57,245 nt of DNA from Lacihabitans soyangensis (GCF_024343775.1 NZ_RJUF01000016.1:1-57245); one strand, 5' to 3'; counted from the stretch's first letter, positions 1 through 8,742 are shown. Made by a program: numbers and translations. Notes: generated from the sequence alone by a model not told the origin.

Positions 1-60
1 TCGGCGGTTTTTCCTTCTTCTATTTGCTTTCGGAATTCGTAAACGCCAGCTAAGATGAAT
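1..60 (-). pseudogene. 3' fragment of a second DUF1343/NamZ-like gene (runs off the left edge)
   Basis: On the minus strand this stretch reads LAGVYEFRKQIEEGKTA, nearly identical to the C-terminal LAGVYEFRKQIEDGKTA of the complete DUF1343 gene at 1117-2334. Similarity stops abruptly just before LAGV: upstream it reads IFIFI instead of the expected NIDF and then enters hairpin repeats. So the window starts inside a partial duplicate whose 5' part is missing here. Whether the piece extends further left cannot be seen. Confidence 0.7.
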
Positions 61-79
61 ATAAATATAGTATCTTTTT

Positions 80-235
80 GACTAAAGTCGAAATGGAATC
101 TATATTCAGTATCCACTGGCTAAAGCCAGTGGCAATTGAAACCTTGGTCCAAAACACGATGTTGAATTCCCTCCATCTTTAGATGGAGTCTGTGAAATTT
201 TCACCACTATTTGGCTTGAGCCAAACATTTAGTGG
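80..235. repeat. Cluster of REP-like hairpins
   Basis: Several perfect short palindromes follow one another. They are GACTAAAGTC (80-89); CCACTGGC-TAAA-GCCAGTGG (113-132); CTCCATC-TTTA-GATGGAG (171-188); and a nested structure with outer arms CCACTA/TAGTGG (204-209, 230-235) and inner arms TTGGCT/AGCCAA (211-224). The TAAA/TTTA loops and the 7-8 bp stems resemble the REP-type spacer palindromes of Bacteroidota that are mobilised by REP-associated (RAYT) transposases. No such transposase is in the window. From 236 to 362 I see nothing else. Confidence 0.65.
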
Positions 236-362
236 TTTGATCAAAAGAATAATTTTACGTTATTCAAAATCTGTTTAGCATTCATTTTATGCTGGTGGAA
301 CCATCATTTCACACCTAGGAAAGCAATAAACTCCGCAGAGCCAGCTAAAATAGTTTTAAATA

Positions 363-992
363 TTAAGGATTTTTAAAATTTAAATTGTCTATAAATTTGT
401 TTTCAAAAATTTCTGTTTCTAACGTAAACTGCCCTTTTACTTCAAAAATAATTTCTATTGCATTATCTCTCCAACTTAAAGCGTACACACTTTGATAAAT
501 GGTAGAATGTTGATTACTAATCAGATATGAAAAATTCGAGGAAGGTATACTATCTAAATTAACTGTTCGTGCTGATATTTTATGAATTTTAGATTCAGGG
601 AACTGTGTATTTAGGACGTCTTGAATATGTTCAATTTCATAAAATAAGTTTTTATTATTTTGAACTGTTAAGCGTGAATCATTCAATGAGAAGGGGTTGC
701 ATCCTAAAACAGTTTGTTTTAAACTACAAGTACCTTTAATTTTATGCTTTTGAAAATAGGGCAAATTGTCAAAGTTTATTTCAGTAATGTAATGGTCTGT
801 GCATTTTGAATCGGTTCTTTTTATGTATTTTTTTATTTTCACTTCTTGATGAGAATAATCTCCATAAGTTAGAAATCCTTGATTGAAAAAAAGATTAATT
901 TTATTTTCATCAGTTTTTGTTTGTTTAACGCAAGCACTTAGGAGTGCAAAACATAAAATAATCAGACTATTACCGAAATATAAGAGTTTCAC
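363..992 (-). CDS. Small lipoprotein of unknown function
   Basis: A 209-residue protein opening with a hydrophobic signal ending in LLSAC (Cys about residue 21), which reads as a lipobox, so probably an envelope lipoprotein. The body has no family I recognise. It is Asn/Lys/Ile-rich and contains a pair of cysteines in the region CSLKQTVLGC. The only reasonable start is GTG at 992; no in-frame ATG precedes the signal. It lies between the complete DUF1343 gene and the REP cluster plus DUF1343 fragment, so the gene may have arrived with the rearrangement that duplicated the DUF1343 3' end. The reading frame is intact. Confidence 0.6.
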   Translation of the reverse strand: MKLLYFGNSLIILCFALLSACVKQTKTDENKINLFFNQGFLTYGDYSHQEVKIKKYIKRTDSKCTDHYITEINFDNLPYFQKHKIKGTCSLKQTVLGCNPFSLNDSRLTVQNNKNLFYEIEHIQDVLNTQFPESKIHKISARTVNLDSIPSSNFSYLISNQHSTIYQSVYALSWRDNAIEIIFEVKGQFTLETEIFENKFIDNLNFKNP

Positions 993-1005
993 TTCTTAAT
1001 CGTTT

Positions 1006-1116
1006 TTAATAATAAACATTGTATTCTTTGATGGTTCCGGGATAAGGGTTGGTATCTCTATTTTTGACAGAATTGAAATGCAAAACCGTACAAACTGATA
1101 GTATTCTCAATCCCAC
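1006..1116 (-). pseudogene. Possible gene remnant directly after the DUF1343 stop
   Basis: Directly after the DUF1343 stop, in the same frame, 36 codons read open from a GTG and end in protein-like sequence (RDTNPYPGTIKEYNVYY, then TAA). The piece is too short to be a normal gene and I recognise no family. It could be the C-terminal tail of a lost gene, or chance. It fills almost the whole gap between the DUF1343 gene and the lipoprotein gene. Confidence 0.25.
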
Positions 1117-2334
1117 TCAATCATACAAAACATACTTCAATCTCATTTTTTTGTATACTGAAAGACCCGGTTCCCATGATTTTTGGATTTCTTCAGCGGT
1201 TTTTCCATCTTCTATTTGCTTTCTGAATTCATAAACGCCAGCAAGAAAATCTATGTTTCCCATTTGTTTGCTTTGGGTTCTGTCAAAAAATTTGGCTTTG
1301 TCTGGATAGGCTTTGTAGAGGTCAATCATCCATTGCAGGTTGATTCGCTTGGTTTTTCTCAGGTTTTTGATGTCATAACTCATCAAATCTATGCCGTAGC
1401 AGGTTTCATTCATGTGTAGGGGTGACTCACTCATGCCGGGGATGCTTTTGGGCGTAAAGTTGAAAGTGTATTTGCCTTTTAATAACGGAGCTCCCAAAAC
1501 CGTAAATGGAACTTGTGTGCCGCGGCCTTGGCTGAGAATGGTGCCTTCAAACATACAGGTAGTTGGATAAAGCATAATACTCTGTTGGGTATTGAGGTTG
1601 GGAGAGGGTTTTATGGGTAAAATATACGCCATATCATGCTTATAATTAGCCACTTTTACGATTTCGAGCTTACACTTCGCTTGATTGGGCAACCAACCTT
1701 CGCCGTTTATCATCTGGGCAAACTCAGCGATGGTCATGCCGTGGGCTATCGGAATCGGGAACTGCCCGATGCCCGATTTTAGACGCATATCCATGATGGG
1801 GCCGTCGATGAGGTAGCCGTTGGGATTGGGTCTATCGAGAATCAAGAGCGTTTTGTTGTGTTCGGCACAGGCTTCCATCACGTCTCGCAAAACATTGATG
1901 TAGGTATAAAATCTACACCCAACATCTTGAATATCAAATATCATGAGGTCCACATTGGCCAAATCTTCGGCAGATGGTTTGCGTTTTTTGCCGTAGAGCG
2001 AAATGATATTTATGCCTGTAGCTGGGTCGGTTTCGTCACTGACTTTAGCACCATTAGAAGCATTTCCTCTAAAGCCATGCTCAGGACCAAATACCTTTAC
2101 GATATCGATTCCCAATTTTTGCAGACTATCCACCAAATGTCTTTTCCCAATTATAGTTGTTGGATTGGCCAATATCCCGACTCTTTTTCCTTTCAAAAGC
2201 GACAGATATTTGTCTGTTTGTTCTGCACCAGTCTTAATGGGTTCCGCTGCCGAATGGTAAATTTTCGGAGTGCATTTAAAGCCAAGGGTGAATACCAATG
2301 CTGCAAAAATCAAAAATAGGTGCGTTTTTTTCAT
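1117..2334 (-). CDS. Exo-beta-N-acetylmuramidase NamZ family (DUF1343), envelope protein
   Basis: A 405-residue protein of the DUF1343/YbbC family (Pfam PF07075). Characterised members (NamZ) remove non-reducing-end MurNAc from peptidoglycan fragments, so a role in cell-wall recycling is inferred. Family motifs are clear: FGPEHGFRG (about 82-90), FDIQDVGCRFYTY (133-145) and LDRPNPNG (166-173). An N-terminal hydrophobic segment ends near Cys21; the lipobox is weak (LGFKC), so it may be a lipoprotein or simply secreted. Length and both ends match the family. The C-terminus is partly duplicated at positions 1-60. Whether it degrades its own wall turnover products or those of prey cannot be told from sequence. 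Confidence 0.88.
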   Translation of the reverse strand: MKKTHLFLIFAALVFTLGFKCTPKIYHSAAEPIKTGAEQTDKYLSLLKGKRVGILANPTTIIGKRHLVDSLQKLGIDIVKVFGPEHGFRGNASNGAKVSDETDPATGINIISLYGKKRKPSAEDLANVDLMIFDIQDVGCRFYTYINVLRDVMEACAEHNKTLLILDRPNPNGYLIDGPIMDMRLKSGIGQFPIPIAHGMTIAEFAQMINGEGWLPNQAKCKLEIVKVANYKHDMAYILPIKPSPNLNTQQSIMLYPTTCMFEGTILSQGRGTQVPFTVLGAPLLKGKYTFNFTPKSIPGMSESPLHMNETCYGIDLMSYDIKNLRKTKRINLQWMIDLYKAYPDKAKFFDRTQSKQMGNIDFLAGVYEFRKQIEDGKTAEEIQKSWEPGLSVYKKMRLKYVLYD

Positions 2335-2380
2335 AAAATGTGACTTATGACTTTTGAGAAAGGATTTTTAAAATGAGCGA

Positions 2381-2944
2381 TTATTGATACTCTAGAACGT
2401 CATCGATGAGGAATGAATTGCCTGATTTAATGACCTTTATGTCTCTTTTGTATTTTGCTTTGGCTTCTTTGTCTTCTATCATTACATCAAAAACCATGGT
2501 GGAGTCGGTCGACAAGTCGCTTTTGAGGGTGCAGTTTGTAATGCTAATTTTTACCCAATCCTGTCCGGAAATTAGAAATCCAGTACCGATTCCAGCATAT
2601 TTCGTGTCATATTTTCCGCCCCATTTTTTCTTGAAAGCCTCTTCGGTCATGCCTCCGTCGTAGTCAATGCTTATGGCGTCTGTTTTGTATTCTTCATAGC
2701 TTTTGGTGTAAATGCTCACTTTTTTGTCTTGGTTTTCGTCCTCAAAAAGCGGGTCGGCAAACTCATTTTCGATGCTTTTAATCAACCAAGTTTTGGCATC
2801 TTCACTCATTAGCTTTTTTACGTTGTTGATGGAGTCTAGCCTTAATGAATCTTGAATGGCAAGTGTATCGGTGGCATCATTTTGAGAATTTGTACAAGAA
2901 AAAATAACGGATAGAACGAATAGAAAACCAAGTGTTTGTTTCAT
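2381..2944 (-). CDS. Putative lipoprotein, unknown function
   Basis: A 187-residue protein with a short signal ending VIFSC (Cys17), followed by an acidic linker, then a mixed alpha/beta region with GIGTGFLISGQDWV and a C-terminal KSGNSFLIDDVLEY. The overall build resembles the small secreted DUF3828-like proteins of Bacteroidota, but the match is weak and I do not assign a family. It sits at the 3' end of a same-strand run with DUF1801, VOC and SRPBCC genes, 46 bp from its upstream neighbour, so it may be co-transcribed. Confidence 0.6.
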   Translation of the reverse strand: MKQTLGFLFVLSVIFSCTNSQNDATDTLAIQDSLRLDSINNVKKLMSEDAKTWLIKSIENEFADPLFEDENQDKKVSIYTKSYEEYKTDAISIDYDGGMTEEAFKKKWGGKYDTKYAGIGTGFLISGQDWVKISITNCTLKSDLSTDSTMVFDVMIEDKEAKAKYKRDIKVIKSGNSFLIDDVLEYQ

Positions 2945-2990
2945 TTTTGAAGTAGAATTTTTAAAATTTCAGGTAAAGCAAAAGTAAACC

Positions 2991-3350
2991 TTATTTTCTC
3001 TTTTTCAAAAAATCTTCTTCTATTCGGAATCTCACGATGTCTTGAATCAGTTCTTTGGGAAGTGGCTGGTCTATTGGGAACTGAATGGCTCCTTTGGAGT
3101 ATTTGTATTTGGTAAGTTGATGTTCGAAAGTTGTAATTCCGCTGGGTGTTGGGTAAAAACCAATGTGGTTTTTGTTGGCTGCAAAATAAACCACTATGCC
3201 GTTTTGTTTATAAGCAGGCATGTTATAGCTGATGATTTCTTTGCAGTTCGTGGCAACAGATGCTATAATTTCTCGTAGCTCTTGCATTCTGGATTGAGCT
3301 ATTTCCGGAAAATCCAGCATGTATTCTTCAACACTGCAATATTTTTTCAT
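2991..3350 (-). CDS. DUF1801 (YdhG-like) protein
   Basis: A 119-residue single-domain DUF1801 protein. Typical features are the N-terminal VEEYMLDFPEIAQSRMQELR helix, ISYNMPAYKQNG, the KNHIGFYP strand, and the C-terminal KGAIQFPIDQPLP with an FRIEEDFLKKRK tail. Family members include B. subtilis YdhG, proposed as a frataxin-like iron chaperone; function in Bacteroidota is not established. A clear paralogue is encoded at 3455-3823, so this is a tandem duplication. The pair is separated by 104 bp that carry a palindromic spacer repeat. Confidence 0.85.
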   Translation of the reverse strand: MKKYCSVEEYMLDFPEIAQSRMQELREIIASVATNCKEIISYNMPAYKQNGIVVYFAANKNHIGFYPTPSGITTFEHQLTKYKYSKGAIQFPIDQPLPKELIQDIVRFRIEEDFLKKRK

Positions 3351-3367
3351 TTCGTTTATAATTTAAC

Positions 3368-3403
3368 CTCACCCCCAACCCCTCTCCGCAGGAGAGGGGA
3401 GCT
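3368..3403. repeat. Palindromic GC-rich spacer repeat (CTCACCCCCAACCCCTCTCC type)
   Basis: The stretch CTCACCCCCAACCCCTCTCC followed by GCAGGAGAGGGGAG folds through CCCTCTCC/GGAGAGGGG and lies between the two DUF1801 genes. It belongs to a repeat common in Bacteroidota spacers. A diverged copy lies inside purL at about 5666-5700. Confidence 0.7.
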
Positions 3404-3454
3404 AGATCTATTTTATCATCCCGTAATCTGTCTAAAGGCTTAGTCATTGATGTT

Positions 3455-3823
3455 CTATTTCGCTTTTTTTAAATTGTCCTGAACACGAAACTCTAAAATT
3501 TCTTTAATAAAATCTACAGGAAGAGGTTTGTTATGAGGAAATTGTACCGAGCCTTTTCCTGTCTTATAAGGTTTAAATTTTTCTACGAAATCGGGGTGGA
3601 GATTCGGTACAGAAAAAAGACCTATGTGATTTTTGAATGCAGAAAAGTAAACTAGCACGCCATGGTGGTTGTAGGCTGGCATACCATAACTGATGTATTC
3701 TTCCACATCAGGTACGGTCGACTTTATCAGATTCCTTATTTCCAGAAGTTTATCTTTTATTTCAACTGGGAAATTCTGGATATATTGGTCTACGTTTTCT
3801 GGAACTTCTGTGTTTTTATCCAT
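3455..3823 (-). CDS. DUF1801 protein, paralogue of the 2991-3350 gene
   Basis: A 122-residue DUF1801 protein with NVDQYIQNFPVEIKDKL at the start, EEYISYGMPAYNHHG, KNHIGLFSVP and GKGSVQFPHNKPLP. It aligns over its whole length with the protein encoded at 2991-3350, with moderate divergence, so the duplication is not recent. It starts 5 bp after the VOC gene stop on the minus strand, which suggests translational linkage. The biochemical role is unknown. Confidence 0.85.
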   Translation of the reverse strand: MDKNTEVPENVDQYIQNFPVEIKDKLLEIRNLIKSTVPDVEEYISYGMPAYNHHGVLVYFSAFKNHIGLFSVPNLHPDFVEKFKPYKTGKGSVQFPHNKPLPVDFIKEILEFRVQDNLKKAK

Positions 3824-3828
3824 TATTT

Positions 3829-4251
3829 TCAGGCATTTACAAGTTTCTCAATATCCATTTTTCTCATCTGCATAAACGCATTCGAGACCCTTTGTGCTTT
3901 AGTTGGATCCGACATTAAACTGACCAATATACTTGGTACGACCTGCCAAGAAACGCCAAATTGGTCTTTCAACCAGCCGCACATGCTTTCCTCTCCGTTT
4001 TCAGTGAGTTTATTCCAGTAATGGTCAATTTCAGCTTGATCGTCACAGGTAATTACAAAAGAAACCGCCTCGTTAAATTTAAAGATGGGACCACCGTTTA
4101 AGCCCATGAACTTCTTGCCGTTAAGTTCGAAATTCACGACCATTGGATTTTCGGAAAGGATTTTGGAGTTTTTGAAAATTCCGCAGTAAAATTCAGCAGC
4201 CTCTTTGGCTTTTCCGTCAAACCACAAACAAGGAAATATTTCTTCTGTCAT
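3829..4251 (-). CDS. VOC-superfamily protein (PhnB / 3-demethylubiquinone methyltransferase-like)
   Basis: A 140-residue protein of the 3-dmu-9_3-mt (PhnB-like) branch of the vicinal oxygen chelate fold. Motifs seen are EIFPCLWFDGKAKEAAEFYC at the start, NGKKFMGLNGGPIFKFN in the middle, and CGWLKDQFGVSWQVVP near the end, the family hallmark. The name does not imply methyltransferase activity and the substrate is unknown. It lies 12 bp downstream of the SRPBCC gene and 5 bp upstream of a DUF1801 gene. VOC, SRPBCC and DUF1801 genes commonly travel together in bacteria. Confidence 0.85.
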   Translation of the reverse strand: MTEEIFPCLWFDGKAKEAAEFYCGIFKNSKILSENPMVVNFELNGKKFMGLNGGPIFKFNEAVSFVITCDDQAEIDHYWNKLTENGEESMCGWLKDQFGVSWQVVPSILVSLMSDPTKAQRVSNAFMQMRKMDIEKLVNA

Positions 4252-4263
4252 ATCGGTATTTAA

Positions 4264-4713
4264 TTATTTTTCGCAAAGGTTTTTTAGTGTAGAAAGAGCT
4301 CGGGGCCACATTTCTTCAAACATAGGAGCATATTCAGGAGAGGTTTCCATTTCTATCAAAAGCTCCGTTTGATTTTCTTTCGGTAGCAAAATATAGTTTT
4401 CGAAGGCTGGAGTCCATTTTTTTACTCCTTCGCTAGTGGTGTCTATAATTCCTTTGCTAATGAACCCAAGGTGCTCAATCGAAATAAATTCATGTTCCAC
4501 ATTTTCTTTGATTCTGGAATACATACCGCCCATGTCACCTTCTTCGACTGGTCCAAGGAAACGTATTTCGCTGCCTTTTTCCCAAGAACCCTCATAATGT
4601 GAGCCTTCGGAGAATTCTTTGGTCCACATTCTATACGTTGTGTCTTGAAGCATAGTGTCCCATACTTTTTCTCTGGTGGCGTTGATTAGAGCTGAAAATT
4701 TTAGCGTTTGCAT
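4264..4713 (-). CDS. SRPBCC / AHSA1-like protein
   Basis: A 149-residue START-fold (SRPBCC) protein of the AHSA1-like type (activator of Hsp90 homologue 1). It opens with LKFSALINATREKVWDTML, has WTKEFSEGSHYEGSWEKGS in the middle, and ends in an amphipathic helix. The fold forms a hydrophobic ligand pocket, but no ligand can be named. It is the first gene of a likely minus-strand operon running through VOC and DUF1801 genes to about 2381. Confidence 0.85.
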   Translation of the reverse strand: MQTLKFSALINATREKVWDTMLQDTTYRMWTKEFSEGSHYEGSWEKGSEIRFLGPVEEGDMGGMYSRIKENVEHEFISIEHLGFISKGIIDTTSEGVKKWTPAFENYILLPKENQTELLIEMETSPEYAPMFEEMWPRALSTLKNLCEK

Positions 4714-4828
4714 AATTTGTAAAAGATTGAAATTTTTACAAATGTATCAAAAATGTAGTGGCTCTTGGTGAGTAGAATAAGACAAAATGGAGGTCTTATG
4801 CGTCAATTTTAAATATCTATGATAACAA

Positions 4829-4865
4829 TGTGCCTATTTGTTAATAAAATAAACACATAGGCACA
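4829..4865. repeat. Inverted repeat downstream of purL
   Basis: TGTGCCTAT (829-837 of the 4 kb block) pairs perfectly with ATAGGCACA (857-865 of the same block), with a 19-nt loop. There is no T-run on the minus strand after the stem, so it is not a classic terminator of purL. The CACATAGGCACATAG wording fits a dispersed spacer repeat. The rest of 4714-4908 shows nothing further. Confidence 0.5.
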
Positions 4866-4908
4866 TAGAGCACAATAGGAAGTTAGTAGCTAAATATTTA
4901 ATTATAAA

Positions 4909-7900
4909 TTACTTAGTATTTTTAGCATCCACCCATTTTTTTGCATTTACAAACGCCTCTAACCATGGGCTTACTTCATCATTTTTGCGGTCTGCTGGGT
5001 AATGTGCCCAGTTCCATGGGAAAGTTGAACGCTCAATGTGGGGCATCATTACCAAATGTCTACCGGTTGCATCGCACATCATGGCTGTGTTGAAATCCGA
5101 ACCATTCGGGTTGGCTGGGTAGCTTTCGTAGCCATATTTTCCAACAATATTGTATTTTTCTTCGCCGTATGGAAGGTGGAATTTTCCTTCTCCGTGGGAT
5201 ACCCAAACGCCCAAAGTGGCTCCTTCTAAAGTCGAAAGCATTACCGAGTGGTTTTTCTGAACTGTAACGGAAGTGAAAATACTCTCGTGTTTATGTGACT
5301 CATTGTGAAGCATTTTGCCATGGATTTCATGCTCAGGATTGATTAATTCCAACTCCATAAACAACTGACATCCATTGCAAATACCAACAGAAAGTGTATC
5401 TTCTCTGGCAAAGAATTTTTTGAGGGCCGTATTGGCTTTTTCGTTATATAAAAATGCTCCTGCCCAGCCTTTGGCTGAACCCAAAACATCAGAATTGGAG
5501 AATCCACCAACAGCTCCAATGAACTGAATATCTTCCAAGGTTTCTCTTCCAGAAATCAAATCTGTCATGTGAACGTCTTTCACATCAAAACCTGCAAGGA
5601 ACATGGCATTTGCCATTTCTCTTTCTGAGTTACTGCCTTTTTCACGGATAATGGCGGCTTTTACAGCCCCACCCCGGCCCTCCCCGGTGGGAAGGGAGAC
5701 AGGTAAATTACCTGTGAAATGTTTCGGGAAATTATATTTTAAAGGTTGATTTTTGTAGTTTTCGTAACGTGCCTCAGCTCTTTCATTTTTAGATTGACGG
5801 CGATCTAGTAAAAATGAAGTCTTGAACCAAACATCACGCAACTCGCTGATATTTAAGTTTAAATCGTCAGAATTGTGTTTTATGGAAATGGTATTTCCTT
5901 CTTCAACTTCTCCTATTTTATGAAGTTCTATGCCTTTGTTTTTGAATTCCGTTTCTATTTCAGTACCAGCCTGTAAAACCAGTCCAATGTTTTCTGAGAA
6001 TAGGATTTTTACTAAATCAGATTCATTAAGTAGACTTAAATCATATTTTGCACCCAAATTCACATCTGCAAAACTCATTTCCAAAAGCGTGGTAATTAAA
6101 CCACCGCTTCCGATGTCATGTCCTGCCTTGATTTTGTTGGCTTTTATTAAATCTTGAATTAGGTTAAAAGCCGTGGCAAAGTATGTTGAGTCTTTGATAG
6201 TCGGAACATCTTTCCCGACTTTGTTCAATATTTGGGCAAACGAACTTCCTCCTAATTTGAAACCGTCTTTCGAAAGGTTTACGTAATAAATGTTTCCTCC
6301 ATTTCTTTGCAAAACAGGCTCAACCACTTTTTTGATATCCGAGCAACTAGCACCTGCTGAAATGATAACCGTTCCTGGAGCAATTACCTCATCATTCGGA
6401 TATTTTTGCTTCATCGAAAGCGAATCTTTTCCTGTTGGAATATTGATTCCCAACTCGATGGCAAAGTCCGAACAACCTTTGACCGCTTCATACAATTTGG
6501 CATCTTCGCCCTCATTTTTACAAGCCCACATCCAGTTGGCCGAAAGCGAAACTGACTTCAAACCATCTTTCAATGGTGCCCAAACGATGTTGGAAAGTGC
6601 CTCGCCAATGGCGTTTCTTGAACCAGCCACAGGATCTACCAAAGCAGAAACAGGAGAATGTCCAATAGTTGTTGCAATACCTTCTTTTCCCTTAAAATCA
6701 AGAGCCATTACGCCCACGTTGTTAAGTGGCAATTGTAATGGACCAGCACATTGTTGCTTCGCAACACGTCCACCAACACAACGATCCACTTTGTTGGTTA
6801 ACCAGTCTTTACATGCAACTGCCTCTAGTTGAAGCACTTGTTTTAAGTAGGTTTCTATATTTTCTTTCGTGTAGCTTAAATCTGAATAGTTTCTATCAAT
6901 GGTTTTGTCTGCCATGATGGTTTTTGGCGAACTGCCAAACATGTCAGCAATCGCAAAATCCATTGGTTTTATTTCAGTCGTCTTCGACTCAAATGTAAAT
7001 CTGTGGTTATTGGTTACATCACCTACCGTATACATTGGTGAACGTTCACGGTCTGCAATAGTTTTTAGCGTTTCCAAATCTTTTTCGCCAATGACCAGAC
7101 CCATACGCTCCTGCGATTCGTTTCCGATGATTTCTTTTGCCGAAAGTGTAGGGTCACCAACAGGCAATTTGTCCAAATCTATCAATCCACCTGTTACTTC
7201 TACTAATTCAGAAAGGCAGTTGAGGTGACCACCCGCACCATGGTCGTGTATTGAAACTATTGGATTATGTTCAGCTTCCACTAAGCCTCTGATGGCATTG
7301 GCTGCTCTTTTTTGCATTTCTGGGTTGGATCTTTGTATAGCATTCAACTCTATACCAGAGCCAAACGCACCAGTATCTGCCGATGAAACCGCGGCTCCAC
7401 CCATTCCAATTCGATAGTTTTCTCCTCCCAAAATCACCACTTTGTCTCCCTCGGTTGGCGATTGTTTAATGGCTTGGCTGGCTTTTCCATAACCAATTCC
7501 ACCTGCCATCATGATTACTTTATCGTATCCAAGTTTTCTACGTTGGTCACTGAGCTTGTCGAAGTGTTCTTCGTGTTCGAATGTAAGGAGTGAGCCAGTA
7601 ATCAAAGGTTGACCAAATTTATTTCCAAAATCAGAGGCACCGTTTGATGCTTTTATCAATATGTCCATGGGTGTTTGGTACAACCACGGACGAGCTTCCA
7701 TTGCCTTTTCCCAAGGTCTTTCGTCGGCTAATCTTGAGTAGGAGGTCATGTACACCGCCGTCCCTGCTAATGGCAAAGAACCTTGACCCCCTGCCAAACG
7801 GTCACGGATTTCACCGCCAGCACCAGTGGCTGCACCATTGAACGGTTCTACAGTCGTTGGGAAATTATGCGTTTCGGCTTTTAGTGATATAACCGATTCG

Positions 7901-8634
7901 AATTCTGTCTCTTGGTAAAAATCGGGTTTGTCAGCAGATTTTGGAGCAAATTGCGTCACTTTTGGACCTTTCACAAAAGCCACATTGTCTTTATATGCCG
8001 ATACAATATCGTTCGGGTTTTCTTGAGAAGTTTTCTTAATAAGTTTGAAAAGTGAACTTGGTTTTTCTTCTCCATCTATCACAAAAGTTCCGTTGAAAAT
8101 TTTGTGACGGCAGTGTTCGGAATTCACCTGTGAAAAACCAAAAACTTCAGAATCAGTAAGTTTTCTGCCTAGTTTTTTGGCCAAATTCTCTAAATATTCT
8201 ACTTCTTCTTGACTTAAAGACAAACCTTCTTTTTTGTTGTATTCGTCAATGTTTTCAATCTCAAGAATTGGCTCTGGCTGAATATTTATGGTATAAATTG
8301 ACTGATTCAATTCTGTATATTTCTGCGAAAGCATAGGGTCAAAATCCTTGAAATCGGCAGCAACAGAATGAAATTCTTCGATTCTGATAATGCCCTCTAT
8401 ACCCATGTTTTGGGTAATTTCCACCGCATTTGTACTCCAAGGAGTTATCATCGCTGCTCTTGGGCCTACGAATACTACATTTAGTTGAGCATCAGGTTGG
8501 TTTACTTTGGAAAACTGATTGTCGGCTGTAGCATTGAACAACCAAAACAGCTTTGGAAGGTTTTCAAGTGCTATGATTTCGAGGGTTTGAACTGCAAAAA
8601 CGGTGTCAGATTGGCTTCCGAAGAAATGAATCAT
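4909..8634 (-). CDS. purL: Phosphoribosylformylglycinamidine synthase, long single-chain form
   Basis: A 1241-residue FGAM synthase (FGAR + Gln + ATP to FGAM), step four of de novo purine synthesis. Domains in order: N-terminal FGAR-AT region; helical linker with NSEHCRHK; first AIRS half (KAETHNFPTTVEPF, about 251); second AIRS half; class I glutaminase. The glutaminase triad is visible as Cys1086 (GICNGCQ), His1199 and Glu1201 (PHIERS). The start is placed at MIHFFGSQ, the usual family N-terminus. A longer reading from 8757 would run through the terminator of the upstream gene, so it is rejected. Residues about 979-990 (PVSLPTGEGRGG) derive from a spacer repeat inserted in frame between the AIRS and glutaminase domains. 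Confidence 0.96.
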   Translation of the reverse strand: MIHFFGSQSDTVFAVQTLEIIALENLPKLFWLFNATADNQFSKVNQPDAQLNVVFVGPRAAMITPWSTNAVEITQNMGIEGIIRIEEFHSVAADFKDFDPMLSQKYTELNQSIYTINIQPEPILEIENIDEYNKKEGLSLSQEEVEYLENLAKKLGRKLTDSEVFGFSQVNSEHCRHKIFNGTFVIDGEEKPSSLFKLIKKTSQENPNDIVSAYKDNVAFVKGPKVTQFAPKSADKPDFYQETEFESVISLKAETHNFPTTVEPFNGAATGAGGEIRDRLAGGQGSLPLAGTAVYMTSYSRLADERPWEKAMEARPWLYQTPMDILIKASNGASDFGNKFGQPLITGSLLTFEHEEHFDKLSDQRRKLGYDKVIMMAGGIGYGKASQAIKQSPTEGDKVVILGGENYRIGMGGAAVSSADTGAFGSGIELNAIQRSNPEMQKRAANAIRGLVEAEHNPIVSIHDHGAGGHLNCLSELVEVTGGLIDLDKLPVGDPTLSAKEIIGNESQERMGLVIGEKDLETLKTIADRERSPMYTVGDVTNNHRFTFESKTTEIKPMDFAIADMFGSSPKTIMADKTIDRNYSDLSYTKENIETYLKQVLQLEAVACKDWLTNKVDRCVGGRVAKQQCAGPLQLPLNNVGVMALDFKGKEGIATTIGHSPVSALVDPVAGSRNAIGEALSNIVWAPLKDGLKSVSLSANWMWACKNEGEDAKLYEAVKGCSDFAIELGINIPTGKDSLSMKQKYPNDEVIAPGTVIISAGASCSDIKKVVEPVLQRNGGNIYYVNLSKDGFKLGGSSFAQILNKVGKDVPTIKDSTYFATAFNLIQDLIKANKIKAGHDIGSGGLITTLLEMSFADVNLGAKYDLSLLNESDLVKILFSENIGLVLQAGTEIETEFKNKGIELHKIGEVEEGNTISIKHNSDDLNLNISELRDVWFKTSFLLDRRQSKNERAEARYENYKNQPLKYNFPKHFTGNLPVSLPTGEGRGGAVKAAIIREKGSNSEREMANAMFLAGFDVKDVHMTDLISGRETLEDIQFIGAVGGFSNSDVLGSAKGWAGAFLYNEKANTALKKFFAREDTLSVGICNGCQLFMELELINPEHEIHGKMLHNESHKHESIFTSVTVQKNHSVMLSTLEGATLGVWVSHGEGKFHLPYGEEKYNIVGKYGYESYPANPNGSDFNTAMMCDATGRHLVMMPHIERSTFPWNWAHYPADRKNDEVSPWLEAFVNAKKWVDAKNTK
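5666..5700. repeat. Spacer repeat inserted in frame inside purL
   Basis: The GC-rich stretch CCCCACCCCGGCCCTCCCCG plus GTGGGAAGGGAGAC resembles the spacer repeat at 3368-3403. It stands out from the AT-rich coding sequence around it. Read on the minus strand it contributes PVSLPTGEGRGG, a segment unlike the flanking PurL sequence, at the join between the synthase and glutaminase domains. The frame is kept. Confidence 0.65.
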
Positions 8635-8742
8635 TTTATCTTTGATTGGAATGAACTGCAAATTTAATTCATTAAAATAAAGAATACCAGAAAAAAATGG
8701 GGTAAAAGAGAAAGGTTGTTTTAGGACTTGAATTTCTTGTAG

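Noticed and set aside
4829-4865. Terminator for purL
   Set aside because: Good stem but no T-run on the minus strand; reads better as a dispersed repeat.
6290-6832. 180-codon open frame on the plus strand inside purL
   Set aside because: Antisense shadow of a well-supported gene; composition reflects the reverse strand.
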